Below the pieces are notes generated by a model that worked only from the letters and a program-made list of their open reading frames with translations, was not told the origin of the DNA and ran no database searches. A program made the position numbers and the translations under genes. This document shows, in pieces, positions 22,782-32,790 of a DNA stretch of 52,500 nucleotides. The stretch covers positions 78,332 to 130,831 of the forward strand of contig CAUYUJ010020605.1 of the NCBI GenBank assembly GCA_963575745.1, written 5' to 3'. How positions within the stretch are numbered: the first letter of the stretch is position 1; every line of letters begins with the position of its first letter. Origin of the DNA: Prorocentrum cordatum. Taxonomy: Eukaryota > Sar > Dinophyceae > Prorocentrales > Prorocentraceae.

Positions 22782-23298
22782 CTCGAAGGACGAAGAAACG
22801 AGACACTGCTATGAAGACATGTAAGTCCAAACGCAACCTTGCGTTCAACGGATGTATGTCCAAACGAGACACTGCTATCAACACATGTAGGTCCAAACGA
22901 GACACTGCGATCAACGCATGTAGGTCCAAACGGGACACTGCTATCAACACATGTAGGTCCAAACGGAACAGTGCTATCAATCGATATAGGTCCAAACGAG
23001 ACACTGCTATCAACACGTGTAGGTCCAAACGAGACACTGCTATCGACACATGTAGGTCCAAACGAGACAGTGGTATCAGTGGGTGTAGATCCAAACGAGA
23101 CACTGTTATCAACACATGTAGGTCCAAACGAGACACTGCTATCAACGCACGTAGGTACAAACAAGACACTGCGATCAATGGATGTAGGCCTCCACGAGAC
23201 ACTGCTATCAACACGTGTAGGTCCAAACGACACACTGCTATCAATGGATCGACTCCTCTATCAACACTGGTAGTATAAGTAGTATTCCTGGGGAAGAC
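22782..23298 (-). other. Predicted 517-bp phase-0 intron containing a minisatellite
   Basis: Exon 1 ends in T-T-C-G-A-A-C-A-G at 23299; the intron would start GTCTTCCCC (23298) and end with a pyrimidine-rich ttcttcgtccttcgAG at 22782, followed by GTCGCACGG. Joining the exons gives [14 protein letters not shown], which reads smoothly as one domain. Left in, the sequence shifts the frame and adds a low-complexity peptide. The donor lies in a perfect 12-bp palindrome, ctgttcgaacag (23299-23310). An alternative is a plain minisatellite insertion that broke the gene. Confidence 0.65.
22796..23262. repeat. 33-bp minisatellite, about 14 copies
   Basis: The unit gacactgctatcaacacatgtaggtccaaac recurs every 33 bp (for example at 22867 and 22900) with one to several substitutions per copy. 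Because the period is a multiple of three and the unit has few stops, all frames on both strands read as 11-residue peptide repeats. These should not be taken as protein. Confidence 0.95.
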
Positions 23299-26200
23299 CT
23301 GTTCGAACAGCATGGGCCGCTCCCGCTCGAGGTTCGGCGCGCCGTCCCCGAACCAGAACTCTGTGTAGCACGCCGGCCAAGACCTGCTGTCGAAAGAACT
23401 CAAGGGTTTCTGCGTAGGCACCGATAAGGAGTGCGGGCCCACAGCCCTGCACGCGTCTGCTCCTGCTTGCGCTTTCTCCAGCACCACCTGCGCTCGCTCG
23501 TCGAACGAACGAGCAGCACTCTGTACATCGAGAACCATGCTGCGCATCGTATGCCTGCCGCCCTCGTCGGCAACAGGCTGAAGAGCACCGCTGCTGTCTG
23601 CCACTGTCGGTGTCACCTCGTTCTTGGCGATGCGTGCTGCCTGCTCCTGCAGCGCCACCAGCGTGCCTTGCAGCGCTTGCATCATTCGGACTGGAGCGAT
23701 GTCATGCACTGGATCCACTGCAACTGTGACCTCTGCCACATTTTCATGCAGGTAGGCCATGTCAGGCTGTTCTGCTGCTTCTCCGTCTTTGTCTGTCTCT
23801 GTCTCCTCGTCAGACTCGTCTCCCGCCTCGTCGTCTCTGCCCACTTCCGGCGCCCTGGATGCTGGCCCCAACAGACGTACCGGGGCTTTGTCCACACCGT
23901 CCACTGGTTGCAGACAGGCTTGGATGTGGTCTGGCACGCCGTCCTCCGGCAGCCGTGTCGGGGCAACATCCTCCCGGACGGATACCTCGGAAAAGGTTGC
24001 GCACTGCTGCTTGCGCTCCCTCACGATCTGCATATACTCGCCGCGCTTGACTGTTGCCCAGTACGCCTTGTGGAGTTTGTGCGCGGCGCCCGAGAAAACG
24101 ATGTTCAGAGAGTCCACAAGCGCGCCCTGCTCCGGGGGCAGCTCCATGGTCGGGATTTGCGCCGTGGGCTGGGCGAAGAGGATAGTGTTGCCCGAGATGC
24201 CTTTCTGCTGGACATCCGGAGCGCCCTTGCCGAGGCGGACTTGCTTCCAACAGCATCGGCCAAGGGACGCCAGCATCTTAGTAGCTTTCGAAGCGTTGCG
24301 GACGAGCATGAGCTCCCGGCCGATCCAGTTGTCGTTGACCAGGGCGTTTAACGGCATCTTCGGTTTCTTGGCGCACAGGTCATTGAGGCAATCCCAACAG
24401 ACCCACACCAACGCGTTGGCATCTCCCACCCCTGCGCACGGAGGCCTCTCGTCCGCAGGCTGAGAAGCTCCGCCGGACCTGTCGGCAGCAGGCTGAGAAG
24501 CACCGCAGGTTCCCGCCGTTGCTTCTGGTGGTGCAACCACAGGGACTCGGCGGGAGTGCAGCAGCCACCGCCACTCTGGGTGCTCCGGATGCTGAACGCT
24601 GGACGCGTGCAGCTGTTCACACGGGATCAGTGGCCACCGCTGCCTGTACCTGTCGACGTCCAGGAGCTTCTGCACGAGCTCCGGGGACTGCAAGTAGTAC
24701 ACCCCGCGGTGCTTCACCAGAGCACGCTTGGGTGGAGCATCTGCCTCGCCATCGGATAGGTCATCACGATCGCTTGCTGAGTCGGCGCAGTGCTCAAAGA
24801 CACGCTCCTCCGGCACTGCCCCAAACAGGCTCAGTTTGTGGCGGTGCTCCAGGTAGTCTTTCTGCGCACAGACTACGCAGGCTGCCTCGCATCGGGGCAC
24901 CGCCTCGCCGCCCGAGAAGCGGTTGCCCTTGCTGCCCGGGTGACAGAACTGCTGGAAGTGAGCAAAATTCTGCACCATGATCCTCTTCTCCTGGGCAGCT
25001 ATCGGCCTGCAGCCGGCCTCTGCCATCAGGTACAGCACCCGTTTGCGGTATTCTGCCTCGCCGGCGTGGTTGCACTGCTTATGCCGCGCAAAGTCCTCTT
25101 CTATTAAGAAATCGCAGTCGCAGAGCTGGCAGACGAGCGGTCCCGTCATGACTGCACGGTTAGAGAAAACGCGCAACTGGTTCCCCTCTACTTCGCCGCC
25201 GGGGACGTAGCAGCTCTTCCCCGCGGGAGCAGCCAACGCTCTCCGCACTCGCTCCGCGTACCTCTGCGCAAATTCCCTGTGCTGCGCAGGCTGAGGAGCA
25301 CCGCGGCTGGACACAAGCTCTTTGTAGGTGGCCAGGCGCCGCAGGATTGCCTTGTTACGAATGCCACTCTCCAGCAGCAGCAGATCCTGGTCGATCCTGT
25401 TCCCCGCCTCCTCAGCGAACCCTTCCATGGGGTTTGGCCTTTCCTCCGCCTCCGCGATGCGAAGCATTGTTTTGCCATCGCTTTCCGCCTGCTGGAGTGC
25501 CTGGAGCTCGGCCTCCTGCTCGGGAGAGAACTGCTTGGCCTTCAATCCTTTCCGAACTAGCCAGCCTAGTTGCCGCTCTGCAACACTACGCCCGGCGGAC
25601 TCTTTGGGAAAGCGGCCGAGTTCTCGCACCTGCTGCATGACCTCCTCGATCTTCGTCTGCTGCATGAGCCCGTCGGACTTCGCATCCGCCTGCTGCAGAG
25701 TTTGAAGCTCGGCCTCCTGCTCCGGTGAGAAATGCTTGGCCTTCCGTGTTTTTCGGATGTGCCAAGCCAACTGCCGCTCTGCAAGCGGGCGTTGAGCGCT
25801 CTCCTTCGGCCAGCTGCCGAATTCGCGCACCTGCTGCAGGATCTCATCGGTCTTCTGCTTCCGCTTGAACTCCTCGGTTGCAGCACGCTGAGCAACAGCA
25901 CCTGCAGCACGCTGAGCAGCAGCGCTGACGGCGCGTGACTCCTCGAGGTCTTGCAATTCCAACATCACGTCACTAGGAATGCTCTCGCGGTGTTCAAAGA
26001 AACGTTTGGCCAAGTTGTTTTCGGCTCGTGCTTCCTCAGACGTTCCATGATTTCTGATCGGTATACGACCGAACTGCTTCACGTCCTCGACGAGCGTTTG
26101 CAGAGATCCGCTTAATGCAGAACGCCGAAGGGCAGCGCTGACAGCGGCTGACTCTGAAGGCGTGGCGCATTCGAGGGCTTGCAACTCTAACATAACGTCA

Positions 26201-26598
26201 TTAGGAATGCTGTCGCGGTGGTCGGAGAAACGTTTGGCCAACTTGTTTTCAGCTCGTACTTCCTCGGACGTTCCTTTCTTTCGCCTCGGTATACGACCGA
26301 ACTGCTTCACCAGGTCAACAATCCTTTGGACAGTACCGTTCAACACAGCACGCTGAGGAGGGGCACTGCTCACTGCAGCAGGCTGAGGAGCACCGCTGTT
26401 GGGTGCAGAAACGTCAGGAGCATGGCGCCCAGACCGAGAGCTACCAGCATGCCGCGGCATTACTGTGTACAGTGGGTGCTGGAAAGTTCCTTTGTAAGGA
26501 TAGCTCGAGGCAACATGGCTAGGGAGAACTTGATCATGATGATGGTGATGAGGGAAATTCGTTGTGGAGGAACCTCTGATACCGACACTGCTACGCAT
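23299..26598 (-). CDS. Helitron Rep/helicase, exon 1 (N-terminal zinc-finger and DUF6570-like part)
   Basis: About 1,100 codons, joining exon 2 at 23299. I start at the first ATG in frame (26598). The frame is open back to a TAA near 26698, so an upstream exon or a non-ATG start is possible. Residues ~60-330 hold four ~60-aa repeats of the form 'V.qFGr.P......aE..La.r......f....eL..Lq', similar in spacing to helicase-associated (HA) repeats. Near 25100 is a C-x2-C-x12-H-x5-H-like zinc finger (Q-L-C-D-C-D-F-L then H-K-Q-C-N-H). Around 24350-23950 is a DUF6570-like block (L-A/N-D-N-W-I-G, G-N-T-I-L-F-A-Q-P, L-P-P-E), a usual N-terminal companion of Helitron Rep. Acidic linker near 23800. Several in-frame G-A-P/S-Q-P-A inserts encoded by the 17-nt motif interrupt linkers. 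Confidence 0.75.
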
Positions 26599-27041
26599 GG
26601 AATCAACGTTTGAAGACGCTATGTGAACGACGTCTGATTTCGAATTGCTACGAACATGGGGGTTGTCTTGCAATGAAGCACATGACCTGATTTAGGTTCC
26701 ACAGAAACACATGCAAATTCTCTGTAAACGAGCACTGTGTGCAGAACAGGCGCTGAAGTGCAGGCAGCACCGCGTTGGGCAACGTGAGCACAGACCGAAA
26801 CTCTGCGCAGGCACTCTCAAGGGAGCCAGGGCAGGCTGAGGAGGAATGCAGGCCGCAAACACTATTCGTGCACCAGACGCCACAACAGTAAATAGTGCAG
26901 GCTGAGAAGCACCGCATAAACAACGAAACTACCAAACGATATGTTTGAGGCAAACGTAGTTGGCATCCCGCAAGGCGCAAGACAAAGATGCTTGCCATGT
27001 CCAGCAAGCTGAGAAGCATCGCTGACAAGACAGGAGAAACC
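26599..27041 (-). other. Spacer between RPA-like and Rep/helicase genes
   Basis: Holds three further copies of the 17-nt motif on the minus strand (about 26830, 26895 and 27003) and an open frame without recognisable domains. It is probably untranslated leader or intron of the Rep gene, or an intergenic spacer. No promoter could be defined. Confidence 0.4.
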
Positions 27042-28935
27042 TCACCTCAAGCTTTCTCCTGAGGGGTGGCTTTCAAGAATGCGGCACTTCTTGGCGGATT
27101 CCGGCGTCGTGCTCCACTCATTCATCCGCTTATGCTCGCCTGATTGCTGAAGCTCTGTGCGCATACCCAGTGTTCTCAATTTTTTAATGAAGTACTGCGC
27201 CTCAGACACGACGGAGTCGTCAATGTGGGTCACGCTGTGCACCGTCATGCCGTCTTTTGAACAGCCAGTAATGAGCAACAAGCAGACTCTGTGCTTCGCT
27301 CGGTTGGGCGGATCCATTTTGAACGAGAGCAAGTTGTCAACTGAGCAGTGTCCGTGAATCGTCACTGAGTGGGAAGACTCACCGTCAGAAGCGTCCGTGA
27401 CACCTGGTGTGGACACGACGAAGCCAGCCGCAGTGGATACGCACCGAGACTTCTGCGTGGTACGAACGAGAACGACTGCCAAGTGGCAGTTCCGGGTAAG
27501 CTGAGAAGCGTCACCCCCTCCACCCGCTGGTGAGTACTGCACGCGCATGCCGTAGAAGGGACAAGACCGTATCTCAGAGAGCTGTGCCGCGAGCATTGCA
27601 TCCTGGCTCTCGCGGCACTGCTTCAGGATCTCCAAGACGACATTGTAAGACGTATTCGGGGCGTGCGATATCTGAAGCGGTGAAACGGCCACCACAGTCG
27701 TGTTGACGAAAGTCCGTTGAGGTGCGTCATCCTGTGCATTCGCAGCCACATTGCGCACGCGTCGTATGATGCGACAATTGCTCAGTGGAGGGAAGGAGAT
27801 AGCTTTCTCGTCGTGAACTTTTTCTGAATTCTTGCATGCTATCAATGCCAGTCAAGGCGAAGGCTGCCGCTTGTGATACACCGACTTTGCACGAGCCACT
27901 GAAATCACGAGCAATAGTCGTAAAGAACACGCGCTCGCCTGTGTTCTCCACCACAGAGTCGGCTGGCTCCGGTTCCTCAAGCCTCATCCCATTGACCTGC
28001 AACAAGAGTGGCAAGTTTGCATTCGGATCATCCGACGCCATAGCCAAAAAGGCACAGCAGGAGAGGAGTGCTTCTCCGGTGAGAATCTGCGAAGCCTGGT
28101 CTGGATCCCAAGTACCCGCATGAGCGGTGGTCAGCTGCTCCCGGTCCATCGCGAAGTCTTGAGTGGCTGCTAAGTCGTGTAGTTGAGTCATTCTGGGACA
28201 AGAGCATGCGGAATCCACCACGCGATCTTGCGACAAGTTCAGCTCCAGTTTGCCGTCGAATTTGCCCGCCACGTTGAGAAACAGCAGCGGTTGTCCTTTG
28301 TGAGAGCGACAAAGCTCTATGTTGGTGGATCCCCAGACTGCAATCACAGCCTCCGCTGTCTTGGAGTTACTCGTCTGTGTGCCGTCGACCAGATGTACAC
28401 TTGCCACTGGAGGGTGGCCAGCGGGAGTGCGGGTTTCTGAAACAGAATGAACCACAGCCATGACATCGAAGCAACGCTGCGATTTGATGTTCATCATGTC
28501 TGCCACTGTAGTCGCTGGAGCCGGCGCCGATGCCAAGGAGGTCTCCTCCGGAGAGCTTTTGAGCACTGGACTGCAGGTTGTGCGCTTGAGGTCGACCACG
28601 ACACGAACAGACGTATGCACAAAAGCGTCCTGCTGCCGACTGTCCAGGCCGACGCTGGAGAGTTTCCACGCCGTCATCGGAGGGAACTTTTTCAGAGCAG
28701 CTTGGACTTCTGCTGGAGTTCCTTTGAGGATGGCCTCACAATAGTGCTCTGAGTCTGTGCCAAGCAGAATGCATGTGAATCGGTTTGCATGGACTAGCTG
28801 GCCATTGTTCCTGCTCTTGTACGAGTACTTGATCTCCCTGGGCTTGTATACTCGGACAAGGAAGTCTTGGGTTTTGGCGCTGCTCTTCGTGAGAAAACCC
28901 AGTGGAGACGTCGGCTGTTCTGCAGCAGCAGCCAT
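27042..28935 (-). pseudogene. RPA-like OB-fold single-strand DNA-binding protein, one frameshift
   Basis: Two overlapping frames form one gene of about 630 codons. The first (28935 to ~27824) begins with ATG in a good context (accATGg). It has an OB-fold-like core around residues 145-250 (V-H-L-V-D-G-T, V-I-A-V-W-G, G-Q-P-L-L-F-L-N-V, K-L-E-L-N-L-S) and later I-A-R-D-F-S-G-S followed by A-A-A-F-A-L-T-G, like the end of RPA70 DNA-binding domain C. The frame then breaks at an A5 run (27823-27819); removing one A joins it to the second frame (R-K-V-H-D-E-K-A-I-S-F). The second frame continues to 27042 and carries G-D-A-S-Q-L-T, a variant of the 17-nt motif. RPA-like proteins are known Helitron cargo and would protect single-stranded intermediates. 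The frameshift may be a decay mutation or a sequence error. Confidence 0.6.
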
Positions 28936-29610
28936 GGTAGCTCACCCGGAGGATCACCGTGGAGCGCACAGTGACACAGGCTGAGAAGCACCGTGCACGG
29001 CACGGTGAGACTGGTTGAGCGGATGCGGACAAGGCTCGCTTTTGCCTCGAACTCCTGCAATCAAAGTTCTTTGAACCAGAACGGCAATGATTACAGAATT
29101 GCAAAGTTACAAGTGATGCCTCCACGAAGCACCCCCCCTGTGGAGTCGAGAAAGCGTGTTGCTGTATGTGTGCGTGACTCGATGGATGTGATGTGTGTGC
29201 TGTGTGGCCCCGCCCCAAGAAATGCTTCGGCCTCTCAAGGCCCCCCCCGCTCCACGAATCCCATTGGGGGTTCGAGATCCCCGCTCTGGTGGGCGGAGAC
29301 GCCAAAGGCTTCGAAAACCGCTAGGGAGGGAAGGATAAGGGAGAAGAAAAGGACGGAGAGGGAGGGCTCGGAGGCCCTTGGAGGGGGGGATGTGCCCATC
29401 CGAGGGAACGGTGCACCCCCCCCTCCCCGTCGTGAAAACGAGGCACCAGCCGTGGCAACGACCCCCCCCCTATCCCCCTCCGCGACCTGAGTAGACCACC
29501 CAGGCCAGCGGAGGACGTCATAGGGGGCGGGGGTTCTGACTTCGATGAAAGAAGAGAAGGAAAGAGGGGGGGAGGATCAGGCAGACGAAAGCCCTTTTAG
29601 GCTTTCCCCG
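28936..29610. other. No gene recognised, contains one 17-nt motif copy
   Basis: One copy of the motif lies at about 28976, upstream of the RPA-like start and in the same orientation. From 29200 on the sequence has C-runs and G-runs (ggccccccccgc, gaccccccccct) and AG-rich stretches. No domain, RNA or repeat family is recognised. Confidence 0.4.
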
Positions 29611-30135
29611 GCGTGTGGAAATGCCCTCTTTGGCTTTTGCGGGGACTAACCCGCGCGGTCGCCCGCAGGCGACAGGGCGCCCAGGCCCTCTCCGCGCGCG
29701 CAGGCGCGTGGCAAACTACATGCGCACGATCGCCCGTGGAATCGAATGGAACCGTCCGCGGCGAGTCGTCCGCGGCGACTCAGGACCACGTCGCCCTGGA
29801 AGAAGAGGCGCTACAAGGATGCATTCTGCGACGCTGGAGATCCTGATGCGACGAGGACGCTGCAGAGAAACATTCTGCGCGCGTACGCACGACCTGGAAC
29901 GACAAGCACAATACGGGAACAAATTCGGTGACGCTGGACTCCCCGATGGGACGAAGAAGCAGCAGAGACACGTCTCAAGGCGCAGCAACACCGAAGTGAC
30001 GCAAACGCACCCCGCGACACGACAAGGACGCTGCAAGAAGAAACTCGGCGACGCAGGAGTGCGTGGAAGCTACAAAGGCATGGAAAGGAAGCTGCGAGGA
30101 AACTACAGAGTATTCAAAGCGTCTCGAGCTTAGGG
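29611..30135 (+). repeat. Imperfectly repetitive GC-rich stretch
   Basis: Variants of 'gacgctggagatcctgatgcgacgaggacgctgcagagaaac' recur loosely near 29830, 29930 and 30030. A 172-codon Arg/Gly-rich frame spans it, but composition and repetition explain the openness. I do not call a gene. Confidence 0.35.
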
Positions 30136-30179
30136 AGCCTTCCTCAGAGCCCTTGTGCGCACGACTCGGGGCAGCCGGC

Positions 30180-32110
30180 CGCCCTCCCCTCCTGTTCGTC
30201 CTCCTCCTCCTCCTCCTGCTCGTCCTCGTCCCCCTCCTGCTCGTCTTCTTTCTCCTGCTCCTCCTCCTCCTCCTCCTCCTCCTCCTCCTCTTTCTCCTGC
30301 TCCTCCTCCTCCTCCTCCTCCTCCTCTTCCTCTTGCTCGTCCTCGTTCTCGTCGTCCTCGTCTTGCTCGTCCTCCTCCTCCTGGTGCTCCTCCTCCTCCT
30401 CCTCCTCCTCCTCCTCCTCCTCCTCCTCCTCCTCCTCCTGGTGGTCCTCGTTCTCCTCCTCCTGGTGCTCTCCCCCCCCCTCCTCCTCCTCCTCGTCCTC
30501 CTCCTCCTCCTCCTCGTCCTCTCCTCCTCTTCCACCTTCCCCCCTCCTCCTCCTCCTCGTCCTCCTCCTCCTCTTTCCTCCCCTCCTCCTCCTCCTGGTA
30601 GTCCCCCCCCCCCCCTCCTCCTCCTCCTCTCCTCTTCCTGGTTCTTCCTGGTCGCCCTCGTTCTCGTCCTCCTCGTCCTGCTCGTCCTCCTCCTCGTGGT
30701 GTTCTTCCTCCTCCTCCTCCCTCCCCCTCCTCCTCCTCCTCCTCCTCCATCCTCCTCCTCCTGGTGGCCTCTTCTCCTCCTCCTGGTGCTCTCCCCACCC
30801 CTCCTCCCCTCCTCCTCCTCCTCCTCCCCTCCCTCCTCCTCCTCCTCCTCCTCCCTCCTCCTCGTCCCTCATCCTCCTCCTCCTCACTACCCTACTTCAT
30901 CCATCCTCCCCTCCTCCTCTTCCTGGTCGTCCTCGTTCTCGTCCTCCTCGTCTTGCTCGTCCTCCTCCTCCTGGTGTTCTCTCCTCCTCCTCCTCCTCCT
31001 CCTCCTCCTCCTCCTCCTCCTCCTCCTGGTGGTCCTCGTTCTCCTCCTCCTGGTGCTCTCCCCCCCCCTCCTCCTCCTCCTCCTCGTCCTCCTCCTCCTC
31101 TTCCTCCTCCTCCTCCTCCTCCTCCTCCTCCTCCTCCTCCTCCTCCTCCTCCTCCTGGTAGTCCTCCCCCTCCCCTCCTCCTCCTCCTCCTCCTCCTCCT
31201 CCTCTTCCTGGTCGTCCTCGTTCTCGTCCTCCTCGTCTTGTTCGTCCTCCTCCTCCTGGTGTTCTCTCCTCCTCCTCCTCCTCCTCCTCCTCCTCCTCCT
31301 CCTCCTCCTCCTCCTCCTGGTACTCCTCCCCCTCCCCTCCTCCTCCTCCTCCTCCTCCTCCTCTTCCTGGTCGTCCTCCTCCTCCTGGTCGTCCTCCTCC
31401 TCCTGCTCGTCCTCCTCCTCCTCCTGCTCGTTCTTCTTCTCCTGCTCCTCCTGCTCCTCGTCCTGCTCCTGCTCGTCCTCGTCCTCCTGGTCTTGCTCGT
31501 CCTCCTCCTCGTCGTGCTCTTGCCCCTGCTGAAAATGTAGCCCAGGAATGGGAGTTTTGGGAAGTCGAAGAGCACGAAGTTGCCTACAGTTGGCTACGGG
31601 CATTCAAAAATGCCTCCTCCTCCTCCTCCTCCTCCTCCTCCTCCTGGTGGTCCTCGTTCTCCTCCTCCTGGTGCTCTCCCCCCCCCCTCCTCCTCCTCGT
31701 CCTCCTCCTACCTCCTCGTCCTCCTCCTCCTCTTCTCCTCCTCCTCCTCCTCCTCGCCTCCTCCTCCAGTAGTCCTCCTCCTCCCCTGCCTCCTCCTCTC
31801 CTCCTCCTCTCCTCGCCGTCCTCGTCACTCCTCCTCCTCCGTCCACCTCCTCTTCCTCCTCCTCCTCCACCTCCTCCTCCTCCACCCCTCCTCCTCCCTC
31901 CTCTCCTGGTACTACCTCCCCCTCCCTCCGCCTCCTCCTCCTCTCCTCGTTCGTCCTCCTCCTCCGGTCGTCCTCCTCCTCTGCTCGTCCTCCTCCTTCT
32001 CCTGCTCGTCCTTCTTCTCCTGCTCCTCCTGCTCCTCGTCCTGCTCCTGCCTCGTCCCTCGTCCTCCTGGTCTTGCTCGTCCCCCTCCTCGTCGTGCTCT
32101 GCCCCTGCTG
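30180..32110. repeat. ~2 kb (CCT)n / (AGG)n low-complexity tract with internal duplication
   Basis: Mostly TCC triplets broken by CTGGTG, TCGTTC and C-runs. A phrase 'ctggtggtcctcgttctcctcctcctggtgctctccccccc' occurs near 30440, 31027 and 31645. The end of the tract, 'ctgctcctcctgctcctcgtcctgctcctgc...gtgctct.gcccctgctgaaa.tgtagccc.aggaatgg', occurs twice, ending near 31550 and 32130, about 590 bp apart, with a single 73-bp-type unit after the first. Long poly-Leu, poly-Ser and poly-Glu frames here are artefacts. The minus strand is G-rich and could form G-quadruplexes. Confidence 0.95.
31530..31612 (+). repeat. Isolated unit of the 73-bp repeat
   Basis: One unit (ggaatgggagttttgggaag...ggctacgggcattcaaaa) placed between two (CCT)n blocks, homologous to the tandem array at 32110-32530. 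It marks the boundary of the ~590-bp duplication. Confidence 0.85.
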
Positions 32111-32535
32111 AAATTGTAGCCCCAGGAATGGAGTTTTGGGAACTTGAAGAGCACGAAGTGGCCTACAGTTGGCTCCGGGCATCCAAAATGTGGCCCGGGA
32201 ATGGAGTTCTGGGAAATCGAAGACCACGAAGTGGCCTACAGTTGGCTCCGGGCATCCAAAATGTGGCCCGGGAATGGAGTTCTGGGAAGTCGAAGAGCAC
32301 GAAGTGGCCTACAGTTGGCTCCGGGCATCCAAAATGTGGCCCGGGAATGGAGTTCTGGGAAATGGAAGAACACGAAGTGGCCTACAGTTGGCTCCGGGCA
32401 TCCAGAATGTGGCCCGGGAATGGCGTTCTGGGATGTCGAAGAGCACGAAGTGGCCTACAGTTGCATCCGGCCCCCCAGAATGTGGCCAGGGAATGGAGTT
32501 CTGGGAAGGCGAAGAGCACGAAGTGTGAGACTGTT
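32110..32535 (+). repeat. 73-bp tandem repeat, six copies
   Basis: The segment atggagttctgggaa recurs at 32128, 32201, 32274, 32347, 32420 and 32492. Each unit continues gaagagcacgaagtggcctacag and ggctccgggcatcc. Since 73 is not a multiple of three and the unit lacks stops, all three plus-strand frames stay open, which marks the peptides as by-products. Confidence 0.95.
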
Positions 32536-32659
32536 GGTGAAAAACGAGCCCGGCTCATGCCGCCCGGAAACGCCCCAACACCTGCCCGGACCCCCCCTGT
32601 GGAGTGATCTGTGAGCTCTTTTGAGACCACTAGAAACCTATCAGTCTTCGCTGTTAGGT

Positions 32660-32677
32660 AGATATATATATAATATA

Positions 32678-32746
<69 letters not shown>
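32660..32746 (+). repeat. AT-rich box and 66-nt poly(A) run
   Basis: A short tatatatataatatat stretch (32660-32678) is followed by 66 consecutive A (32681-32746). The sequence then resumes inside the tail of a class 1 unit (gatcatcacattgtccgcc). It could be a retrotransposed poly(A) tail or an expanded A tract. Confidence 0.9.
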
Positions 32747-32747
<1 letters not shown>

Positions 32748-32790
32748 ACGCAAGATCATCACATTGTCCGCCCGGGCCGGGTGGGCCAAC

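Larger units (their letters stand above)
16840..29000 (-). mobile_element. Helitron-like element (core coding region)
   Basis: Minus-strand island comprising an RPA-like single-strand DNA-binding gene (28935-27042) and a giant Rep/helicase gene (26598-17037). This gene set, a HUH-type rolling-circle replicase fused to a Pif1-family helicase with an accessory RPA-like protein, is the established signature of Helitrons. The exact termini (5' TC, 3' hairpin plus CTRR) were not located. The limits given simply bracket the two genes and the 17-nt motif copies that appear restricted to this island. Confidence 0.7.

Noticed and set aside
22796-23262. CRISPR-like direct repeats
   Set aside because: The 33-bp units are contiguous with no unique spacers, so this is a minisatellite; the setting is eukaryotic.
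22655-23278. Peptides with 11-residue repeats in other frames of the minisatellite
   Set aside because: The 33-bp period keeps every frame open; the peptides have no independent support.
30063-32227. Several 200-490 codon frames of Leu, Ser, Pro, Arg or Glu runs
   Set aside because: All are translations of the (CCT)n/(AGG)n tract in different frames.
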